This document shows, piece by piece, positions 15,378 to 24,600 of a DNA stretch of 64,000 bases. Numbering within the stretch: the stretch's first letter is position 1; each line of letters begins with the position of its first letter. Below the pieces are notes generated by a model. That model made no database searches. It was given only the letters and a program-made list of their open reading frames with translations, and was not told the DNA's origin. Source of the stretch: JAZDCJ01 sp036311985 (GTDB lineage: Bacteria; Actinomycetota; Actinomycetes; Actinomycetales; Micrococcaceae); NCBI RefSeq assembly GCF_036311985.1, contig NZ_JAZDCJ010000036.1. The stretch is one strand, 5' to 3'. The position numbers were made by a program, and so were the translations under genes.

Positions 15378-16724
15378 GTGCCAGATGCGAACGCCCCCGT
15401 CCCCCCGTTGACCGACCCCGACGCCGCCGAGGGCGCGGACGCCCGCTCCGGCGTCGTACCCGGCACGGGGCACCCGCGGCAGGCGGACTTCGGGTTCACG
15501 CTCGGGACCCGGCTCACCCGGCCCGACGGGACGCCGGGGCTCGGCCGCACGGGCACCATCCGCACGCCCCACGGCGAGGTCAGGACCCCGGCGTTCATCG
15601 CCGTCGGGACCAAGGCGACCGTCAAGGCCATCACCCCCGAGGCCGTCGCGGAGCTCGGCGCCCAGGCCGTCCTCGCCAACGCCTACCACCTGTACCTGCA
15701 GCCCGGGGCCGACGTCCTCGACGCCGCCGGCGGGCTCGGCCGCTTCATGAACTGGAACGGCCCCACGTTCACCGACTCGGGCGGCTTCCAGGTGATGAGC
15801 CTGGGCTCGGGGTTCAAGAAGGTCATCGACATGAAGAACGTCGACGCCTCCGGAGCGGACGACGCCGTGGCGCCCGGCAAGGAGCGGCTCGCGAACGTCG
15901 ACGACGACGGCGTCTGGTTCAAGTCCCACCTCGACGGAACGCGGCACCGCTTCTCCCCCGAGATCTCCATGTCCGTCCAGCACCGGATCGGCGCGGACAT
16001 CATGTTCGCGTTCGACGAGCTGACCACCCTGCACAACTCCCGCGGCTACCAGGAGGAGGCGCTCGAGCGCACGCGGCAGTGGGCCGTGCGCTGCGTCGAG
16101 GAGCACTTCCGGCTCACCGACGAGCGGGCGGACAGGCCGTACCAGGCGCTGTTCGGCGTGATCCAGGGGGCGCAGTACGAGGACCTGCGGCGCAAGGCGT
16201 GCGCCGACCTCGGCGCGATGGACTTCGACGGCTTCGGGATCGGCGGGGCGCTGGAGAAGGAGAACCTGGGCACGATCGTGGGCTGGTGCGCCGAGGCGCT
16301 GCCGGAGGACAGGCCGCGGCACCTGCTGGGCATCTCCGAGCCGGACGACGTCTTCACCGCGATCGAGAACGGGGCGGACACCTTCGACTGCGTCTCCCCC
16401 ACCCGCGTCGCCCGGAACTCCGCGTTCTACACGGCCCACGGGCGCTTCAACCTCTCCGGCTCGCGCTACAAGACGGACTTCACGCCGCTGCAGCAGGGGT
16501 GCGACTGCTACACGTGCACCCACTACACGCGCGCCTACATCCACCACTTGTTCAAGTCCAAGGAGATCCTGAGCCACACGCTGATCTCCATCCACAACGA
16601 GCGCTTCGTGGTGCGCCTCGTCGACGACGCGCGGCAGGCGATCGAGGACGGGACCTTCTACGAGCTCAAGGAGCGCACCCTCGCGGACTACTACGCCGGC
16701 AACCCGGACCCGCAGGGACTCTAG
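15378..16724 (+). CDS. tgt: tRNA-guanine(34) transglycosylase
   Basis: Exchanges G34 of tRNA(Asp/Asn/His/Tyr) for queuine or preQ1. The catalytic aspartates are visible in TDSGGFQVMSLG and FDCVSPTRVARN, substrate residues in VIQGAQYEDLRR and GFGIGGALEKE, and the zinc site in GCDCYTCTHYTRAYIHHLFK. It is 448 residues, longer than the ~375 of E. coli, because of an N-terminal extension and an insertion (about 150-180, KNVDASGADDAVAPG) that is usual in actinobacteria. Start GTG 15378 follows CAGACT by 6 bases (possibly leaderless). ATG 15360 is an in-frame alternative with GGGAGG too close. A queuosine-precursor transporter gene lies 0.9 kb downstream, which suggests Q salvage. Confidence 0.93.
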   Translation: MPDANAPVPPLTDPDAAEGADARSGVVPGTGHPRQADFGFTLGTRLTRPDGTPGLGRTGTIRTPHGEVRTPAFIAVGTKATVKAITPEAVAELGAQAVLANAYHLYLQPGADVLDAAGGLGRFMNWNGPTFTDSGGFQVMSLGSGFKKVIDMKNVDASGADDAVAPGKERLANVDDDGVWFKSHLDGTRHRFSPEISMSVQHRIGADIMFAFDELTTLHNSRGYQEEALERTRQWAVRCVEEHFRLTDERADRPYQALFGVIQGAQYEDLRRKACADLGAMDFDGFGIGGALEKENLGTIVGWCAEALPEDRPRHLLGISEPDDVFTAIENGADTFDCVSPTRVARNSAFYTAHGRFNLSGSRYKTDFTPLQQGCDCYTCTHYTRAYIHHLFKSKEILSHTLISIHNERFVVRLVDDARQAIEDGTFYELKERTLADYYAGNPDPQGL

Positions 16725-16736
16725 CCCCCCGCCCCA

Positions 16737-16824
16737 GCGCACTTTTAGCTTCAAGCAAACGCGGGCGCCCACGTCAGCGGGGTCGAGCCGCGGCTTAACC
16801 GCGCAGGAACGCCGAAAGGTGCGC
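16737..16824 (-). repeat. 88-bp inverted-repeat element, family A, copy 2 (inverted)
   Basis: The ends are GCGCACTTTT and AAAGGTGCGC. Read on the minus strand it aligns along its whole length with copy 1 (shared TTCCTGCGCG, AAGCC, CTGAC, AAAAGTGCGC). It begins 12 bases after the tgt stop and lies between convergent tgt and the DUF4126 gene, so it is placed like a terminator. Confidence 0.75.
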
Positions 16825-16853
16825 GGGAAGGGAGCGCCGCCGGTTCCCCGCCC

Positions 16854-17465
16854 CTACAGCTCCGATCGCCGCCAGGGCGCCCCGGGCGCGGCGCGGCGCC
16901 AGCGGACGCGGCGCACCAGGACCACCATCATCACCACGAGCCCGACGAGCAGCAGCAGCACCAGGATCGGCAGGAAGATCGCGGCGGCGGCGAGCCCCAC
17001 GGCGGCCCCGTCCTCGGCGGTGCTGACGACGGGGGCGGCGGTCCCGACGGTTCCGGCGTTCAGCACGGGCCGGGACACCATCTTCACGAGGTGCACCGCC
17101 AGCGCGATCCCCACGCCGAGCGCGACGGGGATCCACTGGTCCCCGGCGAAGAACGAGTCCGGGTCGGAGACGGTGACCGTCTCGGCGCCGAGCCCGGAAG
17201 CGAACACGATCCCGCCCGAGGCGGGGCGGACGACGGTCTGGACCCAGTCGTTGATGCTGTCCACGATGGGGATCTTGTCCGCCACGATTTCGAGCAGCAG
17301 GAGGACGCCGAGGAGCGCGAGCATCCAGTCGTTGGACAGCCAGGCCCATTCCGCGGGCAGGGCCACGAGCCCCGTGAAGCGGTCCATGAGGCCGAGCGCC
17401 AGCATCGGGATGTAGGCGTTGAGCCCCGCCGCCGAGCTCAGTCCCATCGCGGTGAGGAATTCCAT
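16854..17465 (-). CDS. DUF4126 domain membrane protein
   Basis: A 203-residue inner-membrane protein of the DUF4126 family. The N-terminal AMGLSSAAGLNAYIPMLALG is highly characteristic. It is followed by WLSNDWMLALLGVLLLLEIV, DSINDWVQTVVRPASGGIVF, a third hydrophobic region (IPVALGVGIALAVHLVKMVS) and a last one (FLPILVLLLLVGLVVMMVVL) with a basic tail. Function unknown. It is convergent with tgt and separated from it by the family A repeat. The ATG at 17465 is the only reasonable start. Confidence 0.85.
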   Translation of the reverse strand: MEFLTAMGLSSAAGLNAYIPMLALGLMDRFTGLVALPAEWAWLSNDWMLALLGVLLLLEIVADKIPIVDSINDWVQTVVRPASGGIVFASGLGAETVTVSDPDSFFAGDQWIPVALGVGIALAVHLVKMVSRPVLNAGTVGTAAPVVSTAEDGAAVGLAAAAIFLPILVLLLLVGLVVMMVVLVRRVRWRRAAPGAPWRRSEL

Positions 17466-17615
17466 ACCCTCAGGGTAAGGCCGGGCGGGGACGGTGCAGT
17501 AGGGCCGGGGAGGACGACGCCGGGTCCGCGCCCGGGCGCGCCGGTCCGGGCGGGCGGGGCCTCGCCCGGACGGGTGGGGTCCCGGCGCCTCGTCCGAGGG
17601 CGACGGGCGTGGCGG

Positions 17616-18320
17616 TCAGGCCGCCGAGGGCGCCGTTTCCCCGTAGCTGGGTTCGCGGCGTTTGAACCAGGCGATGACGGTGGTGGTGACGGGGACGAAC
17701 AGCACCTCGACCGCGGTCTTGTAGAGGAAGCCGACGACGACGTAGTTGATGAAGGTCGCGGTGTCGCTGATGCCGATGACGCCGGCGGCGATGGAGCAGA
17801 AGATCAGCGTGTCGGCGAACTCGCCGACACCGGTGGAGCCGAGCAGGCGGATCACGAGGCGCTTCTCGCCGAAGCGCTCCTTCATCTTCACGAGCACCCA
17901 GGAGTTGAGCGTCTGTCCGGCGGCGAAGCCCAGGAGCGAGGCCGCGACGATCTGCCACACGGGTCCGAGCGTGGCGGCGAGCGCCTCCTGGCCCTCGTAC
18001 CAGTCGGCGGCGGGCAGGTGGATCAGGATCCAGAAGCAGAAGCTCGTGAAGAAGGACAGGGCGAAGGTCGTGATGATGGCGCGGCGGGCGGCCTTGAAGC
18101 CGTAGACCTCGCTGATGACGTCGCCGAGGATGTAGGCGAGCGGGAAGAGGAAGAAGCCGCCGTCCGTGACGATCGGGCCGAAGGTGACGCCCTTGGTGGC
18201 GCCGATGTTGGACAGGACCACGACGACGGCCATGAGGGCCAGCGCGGTGGAGAAGTAGGGGCTTCCGGCCGCCGCGAAGGCGGCGCGGACGGGCGAGGGG
18301 GTGGCGGTGTTCGCGGCCAT
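17616..18320 (-). CDS. queuosine precursor transporter (YhhQ/DUF165 family)
   Basis: A 234-residue, ~6-segment inner-membrane importer of queuosine precursors (preQ0, preQ1 or queuine, ECF-type YhhQ family). Family signatures are LSNIGATKGVTFGPIVTDGG, FLFPLAYILGDVISEVYGFK (the YxxDxxxExYG motif) and GFAAGQTLNSWVLVKMKERF, ending STGVGEFADTLIFCSIAAGV. With tgt nearby and no preQ1 synthesis genes (queC, queD, queE, queF) in the window, salvage is likely. ATG 18320 matches homologues. I looked for a preQ1 riboswitch in the 130-bp leader and could not support one. Confidence 0.9.
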   Translation of the reverse strand: MAANTATPSPVRAAFAAAGSPYFSTALALMAVVVVLSNIGATKGVTFGPIVTDGGFFLFPLAYILGDVISEVYGFKAARRAIITTFALSFFTSFCFWILIHLPAADWYEGQEALAATLGPVWQIVAASLLGFAAGQTLNSWVLVKMKERFGEKRLVIRLLGSTGVGEFADTLIFCSIAAGVIGISDTATFINYVVVGFLYKTAVEVLFVPVTTTVIAWFKRREPSYGETAPSAA

Positions 18321-18449
18321 GTGAGGGGTTCCCAATCGTGGAAGTGGTTCGCCAGGCGGCGCCCGGTTCCCCGGTGCGGCCGCCCGCTGTATTAGCACTT
18401 GACCCCCGATTCTCCCACGGGCCGTGGCGGCAGGTCATTTTGCCTCAAT

Positions 18450-18479
18450 TTTTTGAACATGTTCAAAAAGCGGTAGACT
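18450..18479 (+). promoter_or_regulatory. TetR operator (20-bp perfect palindrome) and -10 of the regulator gene
   Basis: TTTTTGAACATGTTCAAAAA (18450-18469) is a perfect palindrome of A/T-rich type that stands out in this GC-rich DNA. It covers the -35/spacer region before a -10 TAGACT (18474-18479). The adjacent TetR protein is the likely ligand. The site also faces the leftward yhhQ-like gene. Confidence 0.7.
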
Positions 18480-18510
18480 GGCCTGGATCCCAGCAACGGC
18501 AAGGCAGAAC

Positions 18511-19203
18511 ATGGCCCCTTCGAGTCCCAAGGCCGCGCACACGCGGCAGAAACTGGTCAATGCCTCCGCCAAGCTCTTCGCGATCCACGGCTACGAGAAG
18601 ACCACTTTGCGCTCGATCGCCGCCGAATCGGGGATGTCGCTGGGGAGCGCCTACTACTACTTCGAGTCCAAGGAGCAGCTCGCCGGGGAGCTGTACCGGG
18701 CGACGCGGGAGGCGCACCGGAACCTCGCCTGGCCGCGCCTGCTCGTCGGCAACACGCTCGAGGGCAACATCCGCGCGGTCATGGACACGGCCCTCGACGC
18801 CCTCGAGCCGTTCCAGGGCTTCGGGCCGGCCTTCCTCCGCGCGGCCTTCAGCGGCGGGGCTGGACCGGAGGCCGCCGATGCGGACGTCGCGGCGGTGAAC
18901 CGGGCCAAGGAGTTCGGCCTCTGGCGGCAGGCCGTGACCACGGCCCGGCCGCAGCCTCCGCTCGCGATCCGCAACGACCTGCCGGAACTGCTGTGGCTGG
19001 TCCAGCGCGGGATCCTCCTGTTCTGGGCCTACGACGCCTCGCCGGGCCGGGAACGGACGCGGCGCCTCGTGCGCAACGCGGCGCCGCTCCTGGCCCGCCT
19101 GTCCGTGCTCTCCCGCCTGCCGGTGGTGCGCGCGATTCTCGACGACGTGATCGGGCTCGTGCGCTCCGCCGCGGACGGCGATCGGACGCCATATCGTCGG
19201 TGA
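18511..19203 (+). CDS. TetR/AcrR family transcriptional regulator
   Basis: A 230-residue repressor. The N-terminal helix-turn-helix (about residues 12-58) is typical: TRQKLVNASAKLFAIHGYEK, TTLRSIAAESGMSLGSAYYY, FESKEQLAGELY. The C-terminal ligand domain (about 65-220) is variable, and its ligand is not predictable. The 20-bp palindrome 42 bp upstream of the start lies across its own promoter, so autoregulation is likely. The same site could influence the divergent queuosine-transporter gene. Ribosome-binding site AAGGCAG is weak. A separate leaderless-type promoter follows for the next gene. Confidence 0.9.
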   Translation: MAPSSPKAAHTRQKLVNASAKLFAIHGYEKTTLRSIAAESGMSLGSAYYYFESKEQLAGELYRATREAHRNLAWPRLLVGNTLEGNIRAVMDTALDALEPFQGFGPAFLRAAFSGGAGPEAADADVAAVNRAKEFGLWRQAVTTARPQPPLAIRNDLPELLWLVQRGILLFWAYDASPGRERTRRLVRNAAPLLARLSVLSRLPVVRAILDDVIGLVRSAADGDRTPYRR

Positions 19204-19210
19204 ACCGCGA

Positions 19211-19216
19211 TAACCT
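19211..19216 (+). promoter_or_regulatory. -10 hexamer, leaderless membrane-protein gene
   Basis: TAACCT ends 6 bases before ATG 19223. Confidence 0.35.
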
Positions 19217-19222
19217 CGCGTC

Positions 19223-19777
19223 ATGGCTTCGAACCCCACCGGCAACCATCCGGATCCGCATCGGGCCGGCGATCAGGTCTCGGCCTCGGGCGACGCCCTG
19301 CACCGGCGCTACGACCACCATCCGGACCACCACCGCGTGACGTTCACAGCGGGCGCATTGCTCAAGGGCCTCGCCGCCACCTGGGCGTGCCTGGTCCTGG
19401 CGGCCCTGGTATTCCTCGGCGGCACGGCAGTCGGCGGCGCCGGGAACGGTCTCGAAGGCTGGCTGACGTTGGCCACGGGCTTCGCCTGGATCTGCCTCAT
19501 CGCCCTCGTTGCGTGCGCGGTCTTCGGCTTCCCTCTCGGACTGGTCTTGGGCGTCCTCCTGCGGCCCGTCCGCAGCCAGCTCGTCCACGTCACCGTGTTC
19601 TTCCTCGCCGGAGCCGCTGCAGCGGCCTTGTGCGCCACCGTGTTCGGCCTGGACATCAGGGACTCACTTCCGCTCCTCGCACTCGGGGCAGCAAGCGCCG
19701 CAGTCGGACGGGCCGCCGTGTGGCGCGATGTCCACGTGCACAACCCGGCGCAGGACGGCAGTGCCGCCCGACCATGA
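19223..19777 (+). CDS. membrane protein of unknown function
   Basis: A 184-residue protein. The first ~40 residues are hydrophilic and histidine-rich (DALHRRYDHHPDHHRVTF). Four membrane segments follow: LLKGLAATWACLVLAALVFL, LTLATGFAWICLIALVACAV (running into VFGFPLGLVLGVLLRP), VHVTVFFLAGAAAAALCATV and LPLLALGAASAAVGRAAVW. The ending is short and polar. No family recognised. It begins 19 bases after the TetR gene stop but has its own -10-like TAACCT at leaderless spacing, so it may be transcribed separately. Confidence 0.7.
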   Translation: MASNPTGNHPDPHRAGDQVSASGDALHRRYDHHPDHHRVTFTAGALLKGLAATWACLVLAALVFLGGTAVGGAGNGLEGWLTLATGFAWICLIALVACAVFGFPLGLVLGVLLRPVRSQLVHVTVFFLAGAAAAALCATVFGLDIRDSLPLLALGAASAAVGRAAVWRDVHVHNPAQDGSAARP

Positions 19778-19797
19778 CCGGCGCCGCATCCCCTGCC

Positions 19798-19803
19798 TAG
19801 ACT
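19798..19803 (+). promoter_or_regulatory. -10 hexamer of leaderless pdxK mRNA
   Basis: TAGACT followed by 7 bases and ATG 19811: the clearest leaderless arrangement in the window. Confidence 0.5.
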
Positions 19804-19810
19804 GGACGCC

Positions 19811-20635
19811 ATGACCTCGACCGATCTCGCTCCCGCCCCAGCCATCACCCTGACCATCGCCGGCTCGGAGGCCACCGGCGGGGCGGGCGCGCAGGCCGAC
19901 CTCAAGACGTTTCAGGCGCTCGGCGTGTACGGCATCACGGCCCTGACCTGCATCGTCTCCTTCGACCCGAAGGAGAACTGGAACCACCGCTTCACCGCCG
20001 TCGAGCCCCGCGTCATCGCCGAGCAGCTCGAGGCCGTACAGGCGTGCTACGTGGGCCAGCTGGATACGGTCAAGCTCGGGATGATGGGCAGCCCGGCCAC
20101 CATCGAGGCCGTCGCCGCGGCGCTGGACAGCCAGGAGTGGCGCAACGTCGTCCTCGACCCGGTGCTGATCTGCAAGGGCCAGGAACCCGGCCACGCCCTG
20201 GACACCGACCAGGCCCTCAAGTCCACGCTGCTGCCGCGGGCCACGTTCATCACCCCGAACCACTTCGAGGCGGAGTCGCTCTCCGGCCGCACGATCCGCT
20301 CCGTGGAGGACCTCGCCGAGGCGGCCCGGATCATCCACGAGGCCAGCGGCGCCGCCGTCCTGGCCAAGGGCGGCGTCCGCCTCGACGGCCCGGACGCCGT
20401 CGACGTCTACCACGACGGAACCACCACCGAGTTCCTCGCGGCGCCCAAGATCGGCGAGGTCGCCGTGTCCGGAGCCGGCTGCTCCCTCGCGGCCGCCGTC
20501 ACGGCCGAACTCGCGAAGGGCGCCGCGCCGCTCGCGGCCGCGCGCACCGCCAAGGACTTCGTGACCACCGGCATCCGCCACCGCGTCGCCTCGGCGGCCC
20601 CCTTCGACGCCCTCTGGCAGGGCGGCGCGGGATAG
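19811..20635 (+). CDS. pdxK: pyridoxine/pyridoxal kinase (ThiD-like PdxK)
   Basis: A 274-residue ribokinase-fold kinase that phosphorylates B6 vitamers (and possibly HMP) with ATP in the cytoplasm. The order of blocks follows the Bacillus PdxK/ThiD2 type: TIAGSEATGGAGAQADLKTF, ALTCIVSFDPKENWNHRF, VVLDPVLICKGQE, FITPNHFEAESLSG, and the anion hole/ATP motif VSGAGCSLAAAVTAELAKG. The DPxxxWNH segment is found in the pyridoxal-kinase branch rather than in standard ThiD. The promoter is leaderless-type, and there is no operon partner. A thiamine role cannot be excluded. Confidence 0.88.
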   Translation: MTSTDLAPAPAITLTIAGSEATGGAGAQADLKTFQALGVYGITALTCIVSFDPKENWNHRFTAVEPRVIAEQLEAVQACYVGQLDTVKLGMMGSPATIEAVAAALDSQEWRNVVLDPVLICKGQEPGHALDTDQALKSTLLPRATFITPNHFEAESLSGRTIRSVEDLAEAARIIHEASGAAVLAKGGVRLDGPDAVDVYHDGTTTEFLAAPKIGEVAVSGAGCSLAAAVTAELAKGAAPLAAARTAKDFVTTGIRHRVASAAPFDALWQGGAG

Positions 20636-20719
20636 CGGGACGACGACGCGACCCGGGCACCGCCGTCGTCCTCCCTCCTGCGCCCCTCGAGCACCCCCTC
20701 CCGCGCGGGGCCGTGGAGG

Positions 20720-20727
20720 TATAGGGT
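20720..20727 (+). promoter_or_regulatory. -10 region of VOC gene, leaderless type
   Basis: TATAGGGT ends 8 bases before ATG 20736. Confidence 0.35.
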
Positions 20728-20735
20728 CGGGCCGC

Positions 20736-21473
20736 ATGGCACTGGATCTCGTACAGGTGAACTTCAAGGCCGCGGACGAGGCGGCGCTGGGCCGCTTCTG
20801 GGCGGACGCGCTCGGCTGGGGCGTCTCGAGCGAGGCCCCCGGTGTGGCCAACGTCGAGCCCCACGGCTTCGACTGGCCGGACCCCTCCGTCGTCTGCGTG
20901 GACGTCGTCGCCGTCCCGGATCCGGAGACCGTCCGCTACCGGGCGCACCTCGACCTCGCGACGAGCTCCGCCGCGCACCAGGAGGAGCTCGTCGCCCGCC
21001 TCCTGACGCTCGGGGCCAACCGGGCAGACATCGGCCAGGGCGATGTGCCGTGGACCGTCATGGCCGACCCCGAGGGCAACCTCTTCTGCGTCCTGGAACC
21101 CCGCGGCCTCTACGCCGACACGGGGCCGATCGCGGCCGTCGTGGTGGGCTGCTCCGAGCCGCTGGCGACGGCGGGGTTCTGGGGCGACGCCCTGGGCTGG
21201 GACGCGTACGACGCCGGAGCGGACCTCGCGCGGCTGCGCTCGCCCCGGGGCGTGGGACCGTTCCTGGAGTTCGTGCGCCAAGTGGACCCCGGCGCCTCGT
21301 CCGGGCGCGTCCACCTCGACGTGCTGCCGGGACCCGGCGACGACCAGGACGCGGAAGTGGCGCGGCTCAGGTCGCTGGGGGCCACGGACGTCGACCTCGG
21401 CCAGGGCGACGTGCCGTGGATGTGCCTCGCCGACCCGGAGGGCAACGACTTCTGCGTGCTGCGCCCGCGTTGA
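20736..21473 (+). CDS. VOC family protein (two glyoxalase-like modules)
   Basis: A 245-residue protein made of two very similar VOC modules, about residues 1-125 and 130-245. Each ends with the same type of block (GQGDVPWTVMADPEGNLFCV and GQGDVPWMCLADPEGNDFCV), and each has a VHLDV- or AHLDL-type strand. This ADPEGNxFCVL ending is common in actinobacterial glyoxalase-like proteins of unknown substrate. Strong internal similarity shows a tandem duplication. It is monocistronic with a leaderless-type promoter. Another protein of the same class is encoded at 42024-42389. Confidence 0.85.
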   Translation: MALDLVQVNFKAADEAALGRFWADALGWGVSSEAPGVANVEPHGFDWPDPSVVCVDVVAVPDPETVRYRAHLDLATSSAAHQEELVARLLTLGANRADIGQGDVPWTVMADPEGNLFCVLEPRGLYADTGPIAAVVVGCSEPLATAGFWGDALGWDAYDAGADLARLRSPRGVGPFLEFVRQVDPGASSGRVHLDVLPGPGDDQDAEVARLRSLGATDVDLGQGDVPWMCLADPEGNDFCVLRPR

Positions 21474-21500
21474 CGACAGCCTTCCCCGCCTCGACACACC

Positions 21501-21570
21501 TTGTTGTCGAACGATTGTCAACAAACATCGTCAAACGAACCCTTGACATGTGGTTCCGGTCACCTAGGCT
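21501..21570 (+). promoter_or_regulatory. subtilase promoter with upstream dyad
   Basis: -35 TTGACA (21543-21548), 16-bp spacer and -10 TAGGCT (21565-21570) form the best housekeeping-type promoter of the window. Upstream at 21501-21524 lies a 24-bp imperfect dyad beginning TTGTTG and ending CAACAA, the sort of sequence bound by GntR-type regulators. The leader is about 70 bases long. Confidence 0.6.
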
Positions 21571-21645
21571 TTCACATCGGGGGGCGTGCTGCGGCTGATG
21601 GCCGCGCGGGCCCCTTTCGTCCGCCTCGAGGCAACAAGGAGCATC

Positions 21646-24600
21646 ATGAAAAACTCGCACCGGCCCCGGCTCGCCCGGGCAGTCGTGGCCGCGGCAGCGG
21701 GCGTGGCCCTCGCCGCGACCATGTCCGCCCCGGCATTGGGGGCACCACAAGAAGTCGCCGAAACCCCCGGGAGCCTCTCGCAGGCCCTCGGGGGTTCCGC
21801 GTTGAAGGACCTGAAGGTCAGCGGCCCGCTCGCGACCGCGCAGGGGGAGGTCTCCGTCTTCGTCCAGTTCGAGGGCACCGGCGCCTTCGAACAGACGCAG
21901 CCCGTGGAGGTCCGCACGGGCAAGGCCAAGCCCGTCAAGGCCCAGGCCAAGGTCCGCCAGATCCGCGACGGGATCAAGGCCAAGGGGCGCTCCGCCGCCA
22001 CCGAATCCAAGTCCAAGGTCATCTACACCACCACCAACACGGTCCCCGGCGTCGCCCTGCGTGGCGATGCGGACCAGCTCCGCGCCCTCGCGGCCCGCCC
22101 CGACGTCGTGAAGATCAGCGCGATCGTCCCCAAGAGCCCGGACAACAAGGGCGCCGTGATCGACACCAAGGCGCTCGAATCCTGGACCAACCTCGGCGAG
22201 ACCGGCGAGGGCGTGACCATCGCGGTCCTCGATACGGGCGTCGACTACACGCACGCCGACTTCGGCGGACCCGGCACCCTCGAGGCCTACGAGGCCGCCC
22301 AGGACTCCTTCGAGCTCCCCTCGGCGGCATCCGGGCTGCGCGATCCCGCCAAGTTCATCGGCGGCTGGGACCTCGTCGGCGACGACTACAACGCCAACCC
22401 GAGCTCGCCCACGTACCAGCCCGTCCCGAACCCGGACCCCAACCCGCTGGACTGCGCGAGCGCCGGCCACGGCACCCACGTCGCCGGATCCGCGGCCGGC
22501 TACGGCGTCAACGCCGACGGCAGCACGTTCGACGGCGACTACTCCTCGCTCACCGCCGCGCAGGTCTCCGCCATGCGCATCGGCCCCGGAACGGCACCGA
22601 AGGCCCAGGTCGTCGGGATCCGCGTGTTCGGCTGCGAGGGATCCTCCGCCGTCGTCGGCCAGGCCCTCGACTACGTCCTGGACCCGAACAACGACGGCGA
22701 CTTCAGCGACCGCGCCCACGTCGTGAACATGTCGCTCGGCTCGGACCACTCCCCCGTCGACGACCCGGAGAACGCGATCGTCGACGCCCTCGCCGAGCAG
22801 GGCATCCTCTCCGTCGTCGCCTCGGGCAACGCCGGCGACGTCACCGACGTCGGCGGATCCCCCGGCAACTCGCGGTCCTCGCTGACCGTCGCGAACAGCA
22901 TCGGCTCCAAGGTCACGATGGACGCCATCGAGGTCCTTGCCCCCGCCGACGTGGCGGGCACGGCCTCCGGCCAGTACTCCGTGAACTTCAACTACGCCGC
23001 GGCGAGCGACGAGCAGCTGACCGGCGAGGTCGTCATGGCCCCGGCGGACAACGCGTTCGGCTGCAACCCGTTCCCCGCGGGGACCGACCTCGGCGGCAAG
23101 TGGGTCTGGCTGCAGTGGGAAGAGGACGGCGCCTTCCCCTGCGGCTCCGGCGTCCGCTTCAACAACGTGCAGGCCGCCGGCGGCGGCGGCGTGGTGCTCG
23201 ACTCGCCGCGCCTCGTCTTCGATGCCGGCATCGCCGGCAACACGGGCATCCCCGGCGTCCAGCTGAACCGCACCTACTCCGAGCTGCTCCGCCCGGCCGC
23301 CGAGGCCGAAACGCTGCAGCTGCGCGTGGACGCGGACCTCATCGGCGCCGCGTCCGGCGACTCCGGTGCGCTTGACACGCTGAACCCGAGCTCGTCGCGG
23401 GGCGTCCACGGCTCGGAGGGCATCGTCAAGCCCGACGTCGCCGCACCCGGCACCCTGATCGGCTCCGCCGGCGTCGGCACGGGCAACGGCCCCGCCGTCA
23501 TGACGGGCACGTCGATGGCCACGCCCATGACCGCCGGCCTCGCCGCGCTCGTCGCCGGCTCCGGCGACTACACGCCGTACCAGATCAAGAGCATCGTCAT
23601 GAACACGGCCTCCGCGGACGTCCTGGCGCCGAACGGCGCCGCCTACGGACCGAACCGCGTCGGCTCCGGCCGCGTGATCGGCGACGCCGCGCTGAAGACC
23701 CCGGCCTACGCCTTCGCGAGCGACGACCCCGACCTGACCTCCGTGGTCTTCGGCGTCATCGAGCTCGGGAAGAAGAAGCACAAGGAGACCAAGTCGGTCA
23801 CGGTCCACAACAAGTCCAAGTGGACCCAGACCTACGACGTCGCCTACGTCCCCTCCTCCGAGATCCCCGGCGCCAGCTACGCGCTGAGCACCAAGAAGGT
23901 CACGGTCAAGGCGGGCAAGACGGCCAAGTTCAAGATCACCCTCACGGTCGACCCTGCGCGCTTCGCGAAGACCATCGACCCCACGATGGAGCGGACCCAG
24001 CAGGGCCTGAACCGGCAGTGGCTGGCCGACGCCAACGGCCGCATCCAGCTCACCGCCAAGGGCCAGCCGACCCTGCGCGTTCCCGTCCAAGCGGCCCCGA
24101 AGGCCTCCTCTGACATGACCGCGGGCAAGAAGTACACGGTCAAGAAGGGCCAGGACACGGTCGAGGTCAAGCTCAAGGGCAACGGCCGCTTCCAGGGCAA
24201 CGGCGACCAGCGGATCGTCTCGCTCGTCTCCGCGTTCGAGCACGGGGCCTCCAGCCCGCGTCTCGGCGCCTCGGTCGACGCCGTGCCCGGAGCGCGTGAA
24301 ATGGACCTGCAGCATGTGGGCGCCGCCTCCGACGCCCCGCTCGTCGGCACCGCCGACGGCGTCCTGAACTTCGGGGTCAGCACGTGGGGCAATTGGACCC
24401 ACCTCGCCGGCGGCACGGAGATCGACGTCGAGATCGACACCAACGGCGACGGCCGCCCCGACTTCGTCACCTTCACGGCGCAGATCGACGGCATCGACCA
24501 GGACCTCGCGGCGACCTTCGACCTCGCCTCGGGCGCCCAGGTGGACCTGTGGCCGGTCAACGGCCTCACGGGAGAGACCGACACCAACGTGTTCGACACC

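Noticed and set aside
15270..16772. Upstream extension of the FUSC gene on the minus strand
   Set aside because: It runs antisense through tgt. The membrane protein is complete from 15269.
18321..18449. preQ1 riboswitch in the leader of the queuosine-precursor transporter
   Set aside because: I looked for the short pseudoknot pattern with its A-rich tail and found no convincing match; the leader is GC-rich without such a tail.
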